NCBI GenBank assembly: GCA_028274465.1
Contig: CM051458.1
Coordinates: 31,632,692-31,696,691, forward strand
DNA length: 64,000 bases
Direction of reading: 5' to 3'
Source: Plantago ovata
Taxonomy: Eukaryota > Streptophyta > Magnoliopsida > Lamiales > Plantaginaceae
Position 1 is the first letter of the stretch; each line of letters opens with the position of its first letter. The notes beneath the pieces are model-generated. The model ran no database searches and was not told the origin of the DNA. It saw only the letters and a program-made list of their open reading frames with translations. Both the position numbers and the translations under genes were made by a program. Positions 42,029 through 51,879 of this stretch are shown in pieces.

Positions 42029-44335
42029 ATGTCTAGAACCCGAACGGGTAGACCTATTATTGAACCTTTTGTAGACGAGATCGATCGTTTGTTTCAAAGG
42101 AGAAGGAGGAATTTGAATCTCGAGTTTGAAGGAGTAGCATCTAGAGCTTCCACTTCTGGTATTCGGGAAGAGTCTACTTCTTATCTTTTGGAGCCAATTC
42201 TTGAATCTGTTTACTTGGAAGGTGAAATGGCGGAGCGGCCTATACGTACACTTACTAAGTCTACGGTTGGGGCTAGAGGACCAGCAATTGTCCTCAATGA
42301 TGCCACAAGGAACTTGGAGATCAAGAATCACATGTTCCAACAACTTCCCAAATTCTATGGGATGGCTAATGAGGACGTGATTGGGTTCTTGAATGAGCTC
42401 GAGAATTTTGTTCTCCATCTTGGGCGACCAGGAGCTGGTGTTATGGATGATGATCTCCGTTTGAAGGTCTTCTCTATGGGGCTAGGTGATCGTGCAAAGG
42501 CTTGGCTTAATACTTTGGAGGCCGGGTCTTTGACAACATGGGATCTTTGTTTTGATAAGTTCATGGAGCGTTACTACCCCGCTTCCAAGACGATGGCTAT
42601 GAAGAGACAAATTAGCTCCTTCGAGCAGAGGTATGATGAGCCTTTCCACAAGGCCTATGATCGATTCATGGGGTTGCATCATCGATGCCCACATCACGGG
42701 TATGATAAAGGTCAGCTTCTCCAATTCTTTTACAATGGTTTACATCCCGAGATTCAATCTCAAGTGGATAGTATTTGTGGAGGTAGTATGGGGGAGTTGC
42801 TTCCTTCTCAAGCTCAAGTGAAGCTGGACATGATGTACCGGAATTCCCAAAACCGAAATGTGAGGGCTCGTGTGCTCCAAAAGGAGCAAAGAGGTGAGGC
42901 CAAGGTAGTGGTAGAACAAAATGCCTTCGATGGGTTCGCCCATGAAGTGAAGCAAGCTTTGAGGCAAAGCGTTCCTTCTCCTTCTACGGAAGTTTGTGGT
43001 GTGTGCAAGAACTATGGGCACCCGGCCTATTTATGTCGTTCTGAATTTGCTAGAGAGCAATATATCACGAACGATGTCCGTCAAGAAGTGTATGCTGCTG
43101 AGGGAGAGCAAGTAGTTGGAGATGTGAACTACGGGCAAGGGTATGGCAATATGAGGCCACAAAACCGTGGACCCCGAGGTGGGTACCAGAATCAAGGCAA
43201 CCGTGGTTATCTTCATAACCCGGATCAAAATGCCTATGGGCCTAATCAAGATAGAAGTCGTCTCAGCTATGGGAATAATTGGTATGAAGGAGCACCGCCT
43301 TCTAATCCTACACCTCCACCTCAGGTTGCTAGTTCGGGACCACAAGGTGGAGGGGTGCTTCCTTCACCTCTTGTCTCTTCTCTCAACGATCTTGTGTTGA
43401 AGACGAATAAGTTTATGGAGCATTACTATCGTAATGAAGCTACTAACAATCAGCGGTTTGAGAAGCTTGAGGCTAGTAGTAGCAACCTCCATAAGAAGTT
43501 GCAAGAGCTGATAGATCGGGGGGCTAGTAGAGAGCAAGGGAAGTTTCCCGGGAACACGGAGAAGGCTATGGCCATAACCGTGGTGACTGATTTGCCCGTG
43601 GAGATCACCCTTGTGAGAGACAATGCACTAGTTGAGGTGCCAAGTTGCAAGATAACTGAAACTTGCAAGGTGAGTGAGGAGGTCGAGACTCCTAAGGTGG
43701 TTATGGAAGAGGAAGTTGTCGCACAATCTGATGCGATAGTTGAAGAGGTGAAAGAAAACTCATCGTCTGAGGATGAGATAGTGGATATGGTGGAAGTTCC
43801 CATCCAAGAGAGCTTCGATGTTGAAATCGGCTTGGGGAAGAAGGATGGAATAGTGGCAACTCTAGACACGGGAGCGGGTGTGAATGTTATACCCTTGAAC
43901 GTGTATGAAGATTCGGGTTTGTCTGGCTTGAGACCTATGAAATGCATGGTGCAATTAGCGGATGGGTCCATGAAAAAGCCGTTGGGTGTGATTGAGAACT
44001 TGGCGGTGAGGGTTGCCGGTGTAGAGGTGAAGACTAATTTCATCGTTATGCCTACATCTTCTGCTAAGCTCAAGGATGTGGTTCTCTTGGGTAGAGCCTT
44101 CATCAACAAAGTGCGTATGGTCATAGACATGTATCGCCGAACATGTCACTTTGAGGTAAATGGCAAGCAACACACGTTGCGAGCCATGGTTGATTCATGT
44201 GCTTATGTTGATACTAACGAACTTGTAGGATTTTTTGGTCCACTTTATGTTCGTCAAGATGTGCAGGGAATTGATGCTTTGAGAGGCAATTGGAGGGGGA
44301 AGTCTAGTACCCAAGGTGAAATCAATTCCGCATGA
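42029..44335 (+). CDS. gag-pro: GYP-3 gag-protease polyprotein, 768 aa, intact
   Basis: The start is the first ATG after the primer site in the long frame. The Retrotrans_gag region runs from about residue 105 (FQQLPKFYGMANEDVIGFLN) through GDRAKAWLNTLEAGSLTTWD and KTMAMKRQISSFEQ. A zinc knuckle lies at residues 323-336 (C-x2-C-x4-H-x4-C), then a Gly/Gln/Asn/Tyr-rich linker. The aspartic protease has its active site DTGAG at residue 613 and the second motif LLGRAF near residue 690. The frame ends soon after, with no RT following. Gag builds the particle and the protease would cleave it. The intact frame in a pol-less element suggests recent mobility or selection on gag. Confidence 0.9.
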   Translation: MSRTRTGRPIIEPFVDEIDRLFQRRRRNLNLEFEGVASRASTSGIREESTSYLLEPILESVYLEGEMAERPIRTLTKSTVGARGPAIVLNDATRNLEIKNHMFQQLPKFYGMANEDVIGFLNELENFVLHLGRPGAGVMDDDLRLKVFSMGLGDRAKAWLNTLEAGSLTTWDLCFDKFMERYYPASKTMAMKRQISSFEQRYDEPFHKAYDRFMGLHHRCPHHGYDKGQLLQFFYNGLHPEIQSQVDSICGGSMGELLPSQAQVKLDMMYRNSQNRNVRARVLQKEQRGEAKVVVEQNAFDGFAHEVKQALRQSVPSPSTEVCGVCKNYGHPAYLCRSEFAREQYITNDVRQEVYAAEGEQVVGDVNYGQGYGNMRPQNRGPRGGYQNQGNRGYLHNPDQNAYGPNQDRSRLSYGNNWYEGAPPSNPTPPPQVASSGPQGGGVLPSPLVSSLNDLVLKTNKFMEHYYRNEATNNQRFEKLEASSSNLHKKLQELIDRGASREQGKFPGNTEKAMAITVVTDLPVEITLVRDNALVEVPSCKITETCKVSEEVETPKVVMEEEVVAQSDAIVEEVKENSSSEDEIVDMVEVPIQESFDVEIGLGKKDGIVATLDTGAGVNVIPLNVYEDSGLSGLRPMKCMVQLADGSMKKPLGVIENLAVRVAGVEVKTNFIVMPTSSAKLKDVVLLGRAFINKVRMVIDMYRRTCHFEVNGKQHTLRAMVDSCAYVDTNELVGFFGPLYVRQDVQGIDALRGNWRGKSSTQGEINSA

Positions 44336-44377
44336 GTTGTGAAGAGTCGAGCCAACGACTTTTAAACGAAGGCGCTT

Positions 44378-44395
44378 CTCGGGAGGCAACCCGAG
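44378..44395 (+). other. Conserved hairpin after gag-protease
   Basis: CTCGGG-AGGCAA-CCCGAG forms a perfect 6-bp stem 43 bases after the stop codon. GGGAGGCAACCC-type words are common just after gag or pol in Athila/Tat elements. A role in RNA processing or packaging is possible but not shown. Confidence 0.6.
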
Positions 44396-44518
44396 GTTGT
44401 AGGTACTTGCATATAGATTAGGAGCACGTTTAAAATTTTGTTTCGTTGATTAGACAAGGTTTTTGGGGTGAAAATTTAGCAAAAGTCGAAAAAAAATGGA
44501 TTTGGGAGCTTCAGGTCC

Positions 44519-44671
44519 CAAGCGAACCGCTTGGAAAGCCCAAGCGGAGCGCTTGGCAGGTCCAAGCGGAGCGCTTGGCAGGTCCCAAGCGGACTGCTTG
44601 CCAAGCGCTTCGCTTGGGACGACCCAAGCGCTTCGCTTGGCTTTCCTTAAGGAAGCTAAGCGGAGCACTTG
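44519..44671 (+). repeat. Seven GC palindromes in tandem (GYP-3)
   Basis: Modules with core AAGCG-NNN-CGCTT: AAGCGAACCGCTT, AAGCGGAGCGCTT (twice), AAGCGGACTGCTT, AAGCGCTTCGCTT (twice) and AAGCGGAGCACTT. Most carry CC/GG flanks. The three central bases vary freely while the arms are kept. The same class occurs in both LTRs and at 46920-47065. Confidence 0.85.
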
Positions 44672-44854
44672 TGTATCAAAGCTCCCCACTTCGTTTTTTT
44701 CCTCCATTGCCGATTCAACACCCCAAAAATCTCAATCTCTCTCAATTTTCCACCAATTCTTGCAATCTTGTGCATTTTACAAAGCCCATCACCCCCTCTA
44801 TCATCTAAACCGATCAAATTTCACATTTGAAGCATCCATAACAAGGAATCAAAG

Positions 44855-45334
44855 GTACCTCTCATGAACCCTAACTTTCTTGAATTTGGGATTTTATCTT
44901 AATTAGCTTCAATTGTGTTATGCATTGGTGAATTAGAGTTTGATGATGATTGTTGAGCATGTTTCTTACTAGATGTGATGTCTAAATTCGAATTTTGCTC
45001 CTCTTGATTTATGATGAATTCTATTGCTCGAATTCTTGCTATATAATTGTTTGATGATTGTTAGCCTTGAATTTGAGTTATGTTATGATTATGGTGATGT
45101 TGTGATTGCATGAGAATGTGTTGGATGGGTTGGGTAATTCAATTGGAGAGTTTGTTTGCTTGGTTTAGATTCGTATAGATTTATCGTAACGAAGTGTTAA
45201 AGCTTCTCGATTTGTTCATATGAACTTTAGCAAGCCCTCAAACTCACCATGAGATTACTTGAGTGAGTATTGGAGTCTAGGAGTCAAGTCAAATTCTCAT
45301 TGTCTCTTGAAGTTATCTAATAAGATTATTCTAG
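44855..45334 (+). other. Likely intron before GYP-3 ORF2
   Basis: A donor AAAG|GTACCT at 44854/44855 and an acceptor ATTATTCTAG at 45334 bracket 480 AT- and T-rich bases. The ORF2 ATG lies five bases after the acceptor. This fits expression of ORF2 from a spliced subgenomic RNA. Splicing is inferred from sequence alone. Confidence 0.45.
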
Positions 45335-45339
45335 GTACA

Positions 45340-46662
45340 ATGGCATCGAGAAGAACCAAGAGATCAAGGGGAGAAGGGACCTCGAGTGCCCAACAAACAG
45401 CCACACCCGGCGAGTATCGCCAATCGGGGAGGGCAAGGCAATGCGAAGCGAGTTTCCATGCCCACAAGCACACGTACATTTCTGAGAGGAGCATTCGCTT
45501 CACGGCTGGTGAGAGCGAGTTGGATGGTGCCAGAGAGCTCAACAAGCTCATTACTGAGCGAGGCTGGAAGTACTATGGCGAGGTCATGCCAAATTGGGAC
45601 CAAGCAGTAGTGGAGGACTTCTACATTGCCTTCACGGACTACAATGAACGGACCGGTGAGGTTCCCGTCCGCGGTGTTGGGGTCGAGTTTACTCCTTTGA
45701 GCATCACTAGCTTCATTATGCGATTGGATAGGCCACTGGCGCGGGATCCAAACCGCCAGCCTGCATCCAACGAGAGATTTGATCCCGCGGAGCTCTATGT
45801 CTACGACCGGGAGTCTGATCATTACCCCATGGAGATACTGAAAGGCATTACCGTGGAAGATTTTGAATTGCCTGATGAACCACCCCGGATTTTGTGCCAC
45901 AACGATCTCACCTTCGAGGCAAGGATGATGTTGAAGTTCGTTCAAGCCAATCTGATTCCTAGCACACATGATTCCGAGGTTCATTCCTATTACAGAGTCT
46001 TAGTCCATGCTCTCTTGCATGATTTGCCTCTCACTCCTGGCATCGTCATCTTCGAGGAATTCAAGCGCCGCCGTAATGCAAACCGGAAGCTTGCCTTTGG
46101 TAACTTGATCACGGGCATGTGCAAGGAGGCCGGAGTTCCCGACCTCGTACTGGACAAGAAGCCAAAGAAATCCATCAACATTGATACGTACAATGAGATG
46201 TACGGGACTCGGTGCACTCAGCAAGGAGAACCCATGCAACCAAGAGTTACGCGCCATGTGACACCTCCTCCACCTCCAACTACGGTCGGACAAGGAAGCT
46301 TCGACTTCTCGGAGTTCAACCAGATCTTGGTCGATCAGTTTGGGAACTTCAAAACCACCATGTTGGAGGCTCAATCAACCCAGCTTACCGAGCAATTCCG
46401 GGGATTTGAGGAGCGCGAAGTCAAGAGGTGGGAGGACTTCCGTGTGATGGAGGAGCAGCGTTGGGATGATTTCCAAGGGCGTGTAGATCAGCGTTGGGAA
46501 GCCGCTCGAGGAGAGGACACTAGGCGTTGGAGAGCCCACCAGGAGGAGATGATGAACCGCCATGATGCCTTAGCTCGTCGAATTCCGGGGTATACTTTCT
46601 ATGATCAGACCGGTAGTAGTGGGAGTGCCTTTCCTAACACCCCCTACGACCCCTTCTCCTAG
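45340..46662 (+). CDS. GYP-3 ORF2: plant transposon-associated protein, 440 aa, intact
   Basis: I choose the ATG at 45340 (MASRRTKRSRGEGTSSAQQT) over an in-frame ATG at 45259 because it follows a likely splice acceptor and opens a basic, nucleus-like N-terminus. The core (GWKYYGEVMPNWDQAVVEDF, GVEFTPLSITSFIMRLDRPL, VHALLHDLPLTPGIVIFEEF) resembles the putative plant transposon protein domain found in Athila-type second ORFs. The C-terminal part is a charged coiled-coil-like repeat with W-[ED]-[DA]-[FAH] periodicity (RWEDFRVMEEQRWDDFQGRV). No signal peptide or membrane helix is seen, so an envelope role is not supported. The function is unknown. Confidence 0.8.
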   Translation: MASRRTKRSRGEGTSSAQQTATPGEYRQSGRARQCEASFHAHKHTYISERSIRFTAGESELDGARELNKLITERGWKYYGEVMPNWDQAVVEDFYIAFTDYNERTGEVPVRGVGVEFTPLSITSFIMRLDRPLARDPNRQPASNERFDPAELYVYDRESDHYPMEILKGITVEDFELPDEPPRILCHNDLTFEARMMLKFVQANLIPSTHDSEVHSYYRVLVHALLHDLPLTPGIVIFEEFKRRRNANRKLAFGNLITGMCKEAGVPDLVLDKKPKKSINIDTYNEMYGTRCTQQGEPMQPRVTRHVTPPPPPTTVGQGSFDFSEFNQILVDQFGNFKTTMLEAQSTQLTEQFRGFEEREVKRWEDFRVMEEQRWDDFQGRVDQRWEAARGEDTRRWRAHQEEMMNRHDALARRIPGYTFYDQTGSSGSAFPNTPYDPFS

Positions 46663-46919
46663 AGACACCAGCCGACAGAGGCCACATTTATTGGTAGTAT
46701 TTTTATATTATCGTTATTTTGGCTTGTTTACTATTGTTGGTTGGAACTCTTTTCATTTCGATTTGGTTGTATGATATTGTGACTTATGACTCTTGTACTC
46801 TTTATTTGTTTTTGTAGTTGTGGCATGTGTGCCTTTTGTCGTGATTCGTTTAGTCTAGTGTTTGTCTTGGTGCCTTAGGTGAATAAGATAGGAAAAACAT
46901 CGAAAATCTGGAAACAGAT

Positions 46920-47065
46920 CCAAGCAAAGCGCCTAGCAAGCCCAAGCGGTCCGCTTGGAATTCCAGTAAGAATTTCATTCTTACTGGAATTTCAAGCGGA
47001 GCGCCTGGAGCCTCCCAAGCGCTCCGCTTGACAAGCGAACCGCTTGGCTCCCGCCAAGCGGTCCG
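46920..47065 (+). repeat. GC palindromes in the GYP-3 3' region
   Basis: AAGCAAAGCGCCT, AAGCGGTCCGCTT, AAGCGGAGCGCCT, AAGCGCTCCGCTT, AAGCGAACCGCTT and AAGCGGTCCGCCT. A 14-base inverted repeat (CCAGTAAGAATTTC and GAAATTCTTACTGG type) sits between them near 46962-46992. Confidence 0.8.
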
Positions 47066-47242
47066 CCTGGACCCTGTACCCAGATTTTCCTCGTTTTTTC
47101 CATTCTTCTCACCTTTGCGCACCCGTTTTCACTTGTTTCTTGAGTCCTTTCAGGTACTACTCATATATAGGAGATTGGACACGAACCTTTATCTCAGGGA
47201 AGTGTACTTTCAATCCAATTTTTCCTTTTCATTCAACTTTTC

Positions 47243-47971
47243 TTTGCTCGAGGACGAGCAAAAGTTTAGGTTTGGGGAGGGGGTATTGGATTTTCAGTAC
47301 TATATGCTTGTGTGGTTCGTACATGCCTGATTTTACTCAAGTTCATGTGATTTGTCGTATTTTTCAGCTTTTGCATGCATATCATCCCTAGATTAGTTGT
47401 TGCACGTTGTTGTGGAGTTTATTGCCAAGTCTTTTGAACTTTTTTATTGAGTAGACTAAGTGTTTATGACCATTGATCATATGTTGCATCACTTTGCAAG
47501 CAGTTTGAGGCTTGTCTCGCTTGGTTTGTCACATTCGCATGTGCACTAGTTAAGCTTAGTAGTCTCGACATCACCTTGAGTGGTGTTTCTTCTGTTGCGG
47601 TTCACGATGGCCTTATGAAATGATGCACATTTGAGTCTATGGTTGTAACCCGTGTAATTATGTACGTAAGAGGCGACAAGTTCTTCACCTCGATTAGAGA
47701 TTGCTAAATGCCTAGGAAGGAGGTAGTGTGAGGTGTGCGATTCCTCGTATTAAACTTATTCTATCGAATAGGTTTGGGGAGGGGGTTGCCTTGTTCATCT
47801 TGTCTTTCGTCTTCGAGTCGTTGTAAAGTTTCCTTTTTCTTTTTTATTTTTGTTTTGTGTCCCAACCTATTCTTTCGAATAGGTTTGGGGAGGTGTCTTT
47901 GTAAAAGAGTCTTTCCTTTTTCTTTTTCGTCTTTGTGCTCAAACCTATTCTTTCGAATACGTTTGGGGAGG
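47243..47971 (+). repeat. Four hairpin-plus-polypurine modules in GYP-3
   Basis: The first has the hairpin TTGCTCGAGGACGAGCAA followed by GTTTAGGTTTGGGGAGGGGG (47247-47285). Three more have the hairpin CCTATTC-ttt-cGAATAGG followed by TTTGGGGAGG (47755-47787, 47866-47895, 47944-47971). The true tract at 48721-48732 follows the same kind of hairpin (TTGCTTGAGGACAAGCAA, 48696-48713). Confidence 0.8.
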
Positions 47972-48008
47972 TGTTTTTGACACTTAGTACTGCTGCTTGC
48001 CCCTATAT

Positions 48009-48130
48009 TAAAAAAAAAAAAAAAAAGAAAGAGAAAAAGAAAAGAAGCAAAAAAAAGAGAAAAGAAAAAGAGAAAATAAAAAAAAGAAGAAAAAGAAAGA
48101 AAATAAAGAATAAGACCCAAAAGCAAAAGA
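48009..48130 (+). repeat. A/G-rich tract in the GYP-3 3' region
   Basis: About 120 bases almost wholly A and G (AAAAAGAAAGAG patterns). It sits at the same place as the tracts in GYP-2 and GYP-4. Confidence 0.85.
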
Positions 48131-48720
48131 AGGGTCGTTGCAAGCCAAAAGCAGTCTCGTAGTGTCAAGTGTCATGTAAATATTTTGTCCTTGTGAAGTA
48201 TCGAGTTGTAAATTCTATCTTTCGTTTCGTGTCGCCTTTGTCCAAGGCCTGTTCTTGACCGCCCTCGTCTTGCTATTCAAGAAGTGGTTGAAAGAGGCTC
48301 ATTCTTGAGAGTCTGGGTAGAATAGGGGAGTGTTATCTTTCTAAGGGAACCCTCCTTCGTTTGATGAGAGCCAGTATTGGTTCGCCCTCTCTTGAGGAAA
48401 AGTCTCACCTGGTGAACAGTAGTAAGCCCTCGGTTTCATAGGCACGGGGCAATTGTAGCATGATAACATGCATCATTGTGTTGTCACTGACCAGGTTCAG
48501 GTAGAAGATGTTACGAGAGACTCCTTTGTTTAACCAAGTGCACATGAGAATGTGTATATTCGCAATCGAGACATTCTTCAACCTAGTTGCATGTCATGCT
48601 CATTTGGTTTTGTTCATAAGCATTTGGTAGATTCAATAGATTAGTTCACTTTACTTGGCATGAGACTCCTTTTGTGTTGCATTTAGGATAGTTTGTTGCT
48701 TGAGGACAAGCAAAGGTTTG

Positions 48721-48732
48721 GTTTGGGGAGTT
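48721..48732 (+). other. GYP-3 polypurine tract
   Basis: GTTTGGGGAGTT directly before the 3' LTR; same sequence as in GYP-1 and GYP-2. Confidence 0.85.
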
Positions 48733-50115
48733 TGATGAACGTATTTTTGACGCGTTCATCTTGTCTTTTTTACCTTCTTTTGCTATCTTCTAGCCTTCTT
48801 TTTTGGTTAGTTTTGTAGAATAGTGTCACGTTTTGTGTTTTCTGCATTTTCAGGCACTTAGGTACGAAACGGCGTTTTTGGAGCTAAAAACGAGCCTTTT
48901 TGATGGAAAAGATGGCCCCGTTGAAGTTCCCCAATATCCGTGGCTTGTTCGTGAGTGTTTGAGCATCAATAAGCATTGAGAAGGATGAGTCCAAGGCACC
49001 CGAGGGCCGTACGAGGGCTAAAAGATTGAGTTTGAAGACAAAAATCTGCCCAGGAGCCAAGCTAAGCGCCTGGAATAGTGAAGCGCTCCGCTTCATTTTC
49101 CAGGAGCTTTGGCACAGCAGCCAAGCGAAGCGCTTGGAGGGCCAAAGCGCTCCGCTTGGACTCTCCAAGCGGTCCGCTTGGCAGCGGTTACGTTTTCGGA
49201 TTTTCCTTCTTAGATCTGATCTTCTGTTACTTTTTGGAGACTTTTTGAACATGAGCTTCGTTTTGGAGAGCTCCTAAGCCCCAAACTCAGAGAAAACTCT
49301 GATACATTGTATTTTTAGATTGGATTAAAGGTTTTGGCATAGGATTTCATCCATTGTTTCATCTACGGAGAGGTTTTCATCAATACCCACCGATTAGTGA
49401 CAGCTTGGTGGTAACATTGTATCATTATCTCTTGTCTAGTAGTTTGATTTGATGTATTCTATTTACAATTCATATGATTTGATGTCTATGTTGATGAATA
49501 TGAGTAGCTAAATCCTTTGTGTTGGTGGTAGAATGTAGAATATGCATGTTATGGTTTATGTTTATGCTTACATGAGATTGTGATTCAATCTTGCTGCAAA
49601 TTCCTTCATATGATTCTTAGTTGCCTATAAAATATATTCGAATTGAGTATAGTGACAAACTCTTGGTCAATGAAAGCTATAGGATTGTATGTTAGAGATT
49701 TGCAGCATGCTAGATAAATGGTGTTAGTGACAAGCACCTCTAAAGTATTGATAGTGGTCTTTTATGATGTGTGTCTTGAAAGTTACCTAGACGAGTTGCT
49801 TAGCAGACTCAAAGGTTTTACGCACTGAACTTGTGAGCATATTCGTAACCCATGCATGTGTATTTGATTTCTACCACCAACCGTTTTCCAAACTTGATTA
49901 CAACAATCTGATTTCTCGTTGCTTTGTTCTAAGAAAGCGATTCTACAAACATTTGAACTCGTTGTCTGAAATTACTAGCAAAAACCTCAAACAAATCCAC
50001 GTTAGGTCCCGAGTGAATGACACTCGGGGACAACTTGCCATTGCACTCTAGTTTGTAGTGATAAGTGTTCTTTGGCTTTTTAAACAAATTTAATTGGTGA
50101 AAAACGACATCATCA
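48733..50115 (+). repeat. GYP-3 3' LTR (1,383 bp)
   Basis: Nearly identical to the 5' LTR at 40496, with a few point changes and short indels (for example CAGACTCAAAGG near 49804, where the 5' copy has CAGACTTGATCGAAGG). Confidence 0.95.
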
Positions 50116-50576
50116 TCTTAAAGCTGGAAGACTTGCTGGTGAATGAGTTCTTTCCTACAACCATATTGAACCAAATGTTCACATGGATTGAACTCAAGGT
50201 ACAAAGAAAACAAAGGGAAGAATCCCTCCCAAGAAACATTGTTGGGAGATGGTTGAATCTTGAGGTCTCAGTAAGAAGAACTGCCATTGGTAAGACTTAT
50301 AGCCAAGAACCAGATTTGATAAAACCACCTGGCATTGCTTATTACTCTGACCCAGTAACCAAGAAAACAAAGAAGAGACTTGGATTGATTCCTTATGAGT
50401 ATTTCTATCTCACTGCTAAGGATCAAGAAGAAGATCTTCTCTGGCTAAGAAAGATTCATCCTAAAAGCATTTCAGATACACAGCTTCTCCATGCCAGCAA
50501 TTGGGGCATGCATTTGTGGGTAACTCACTACATGGAAATGAATGCTGAAAAGCATCATCATACTGCTGATGAACCG
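50116..50576 (+). pseudogene. COP-2 post-pol ORF, second part (between GYP-3 and GYP-4)
   Basis: After the repeated TCTTA the frame resumes as KLEDLLVNEFFPTTILNQMF and runs through LIPYEYFYLTAKDQEEDLLW and LLHASNWGMHLWVTHYMEMN to AEKHHHTA. There GYP-4 enters (TSD candidate ACTGC, 50572-50576). The last ~45 residues, known from COP-1 and COP-3, are missing. This C-terminal part is highly conserved between copies, unlike the acidic middle. Confidence 0.85.
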
Positions 50577-51879
50577 AGAGTTGTCGGGTCCCGATTGATC
50601 AAATAAATTTGTTATTTAGCCAAAGGCAATTCACGACTACAACGAAAACCGTAGTGTAGCAGTAGAATGACCTCAAGTGTCGTTCTCTAAGGACTATAAC
50701 TAGCTTTATCTAATTTAATTAAAGAATATAAAACAGCAGACTGTATAGCAAAGGTTTTTCTAACAGATAATGGAGATTGGTGATAGTATGATCATTCAAA
50801 GCATAACGGGTTAATAATCATGCGTAAATTCCTCGGTCTTGCATGGAGATCTTTGATCAATCAATTGTCCTGTTGTAATTATCACACACTACGAAGATAT
50901 AGATACTGACAAGTCAAACACTATTGTCCAATTGTGTTCCGTAATTATTCAACACTACGAAGATATAGATGTGCATAGGTCGACGCGGGTCCAATTGTGC
51001 ATAATAATTAATCAACATACGAAGATAAAGGTTGTGCCTGATCAACGAAATAAAGCAATAACACGGAGTATAATGCGCGATATAGCCATTAGCATGATTA
51101 TCAACCCTTCGCTAAGAATTCACATACTACCACCAACGATAAGTTTAGCTACTCATAGTTGTCATGCAATCAACAGAAATCATAGAAGAAAACATGTTGA
51201 AAGATATATAAAAATAAGTAGAATAAACTGTAAGATACAATGTTACCGAAGGTTGTCAGTCTCCGAAGAATCGCGATCTTACAAGCTCCAAACTGCTATG
51301 AAAAAGTATCTCCTAAGCTACGAACCCCCAGAACAGGCTCTGGGAAGTTCCTACCTAAAACTACAGAGAAAGGTGAGAGAATAGGTCTGGAAAAGTATGA
51401 ATTTCGGAGAAAAACTGAGCAACTATATATAGGCCTCGAATTTGTGTGGGGCGAAGGGCCCCACACACCGGGCGATTCGCCTGGTGTGGGGCGATTCGCC
51501 CCACGTCCCGGGCGATTCGCCCGGGAGTAAAATTCGCGGAATTCCGCGTTTTCGACGTGTTTTTTGATTTCTTCCCCTTTTCGGACTTGGTTTCTGACTT
51601 CTAGTGGCCTTCTAACCTCCAGATTCGACCCCTAGACTCCAAATCCTATCCGGAAACCTTCAGATACTCCAAATAGGCTTCTGGAACACCAATTCCTTGT
51701 CAACTTCAATATAATTGCCCGGAAATCCTCGTTTTTCAACCAAAACCTGTAAAATAAAAACTAAAGGGAAACGTGACACTATTCTAATAAAATGCACTAA
51801 AATATAGCTAAGTTAACATAGAGGATAGCTAAAATAGGTGAAAAAGACTCAAATGAAAGTGTAAAATACACATTCATCA
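50577..51879 (-). repeat. GYP-4 3' LTR (1,303 bp)
   Basis: On the minus strand it starts TGATGAATGTGTATTTTACA and ends GGTTCATCA. GC palindromes (GGGGCGATTCGCCCC, CCGGGCGATTCGCCCGGG) lie at 51455-51530, just upstream of TATATATAG (51426-51418 on the minus strand). Confidence 0.9.

Larger units (their letters stand above)
40496..50115 (+). mobile_element. GYP-3: Athila-like gypsy element with gag-protease and ORF2 but no RT or integrase
   Basis: 9,620 bp, with perfect target duplication TCTTA (40491-40495 and 50116-50120). Order: LTR, Asp-tRNA primer site, intact gag-protease, GC palindromes, a likely intron, an intact second ORF, a 2 kb 3' region with hairpin-polypurine modules, polypurine tract, LTR. 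No RT, RNase H or integrase is present, so movement needs an autonomous partner. The two LTRs are nearly identical, so the insertion is recent. Removing it restores the COP-2 reading frame (WIL then KLEDLL). Confidence 0.95.
30625..50576 (+). mobile_element. COP-2: SIRE-type copia element with two nested gypsy insertions
   Basis: 5' LTR, Met primer site, gag, an assembly gap, pol, hairpin array, internal TATA box and post-pol ORF lie in order. GYP-3 (40496-50115) interrupts the post-pol ORF and GYP-4 (from 50577) interrupts it again, so the 3' end and 3' LTR fall in or beyond the gap at 58244. The insertion is inside the CACTA transposase; TAATA (30620-30624) would be the 5' target duplication. 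gag is open up to the gap, whereas pol and the post-pol ORF are broken. Confidence 0.9.
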
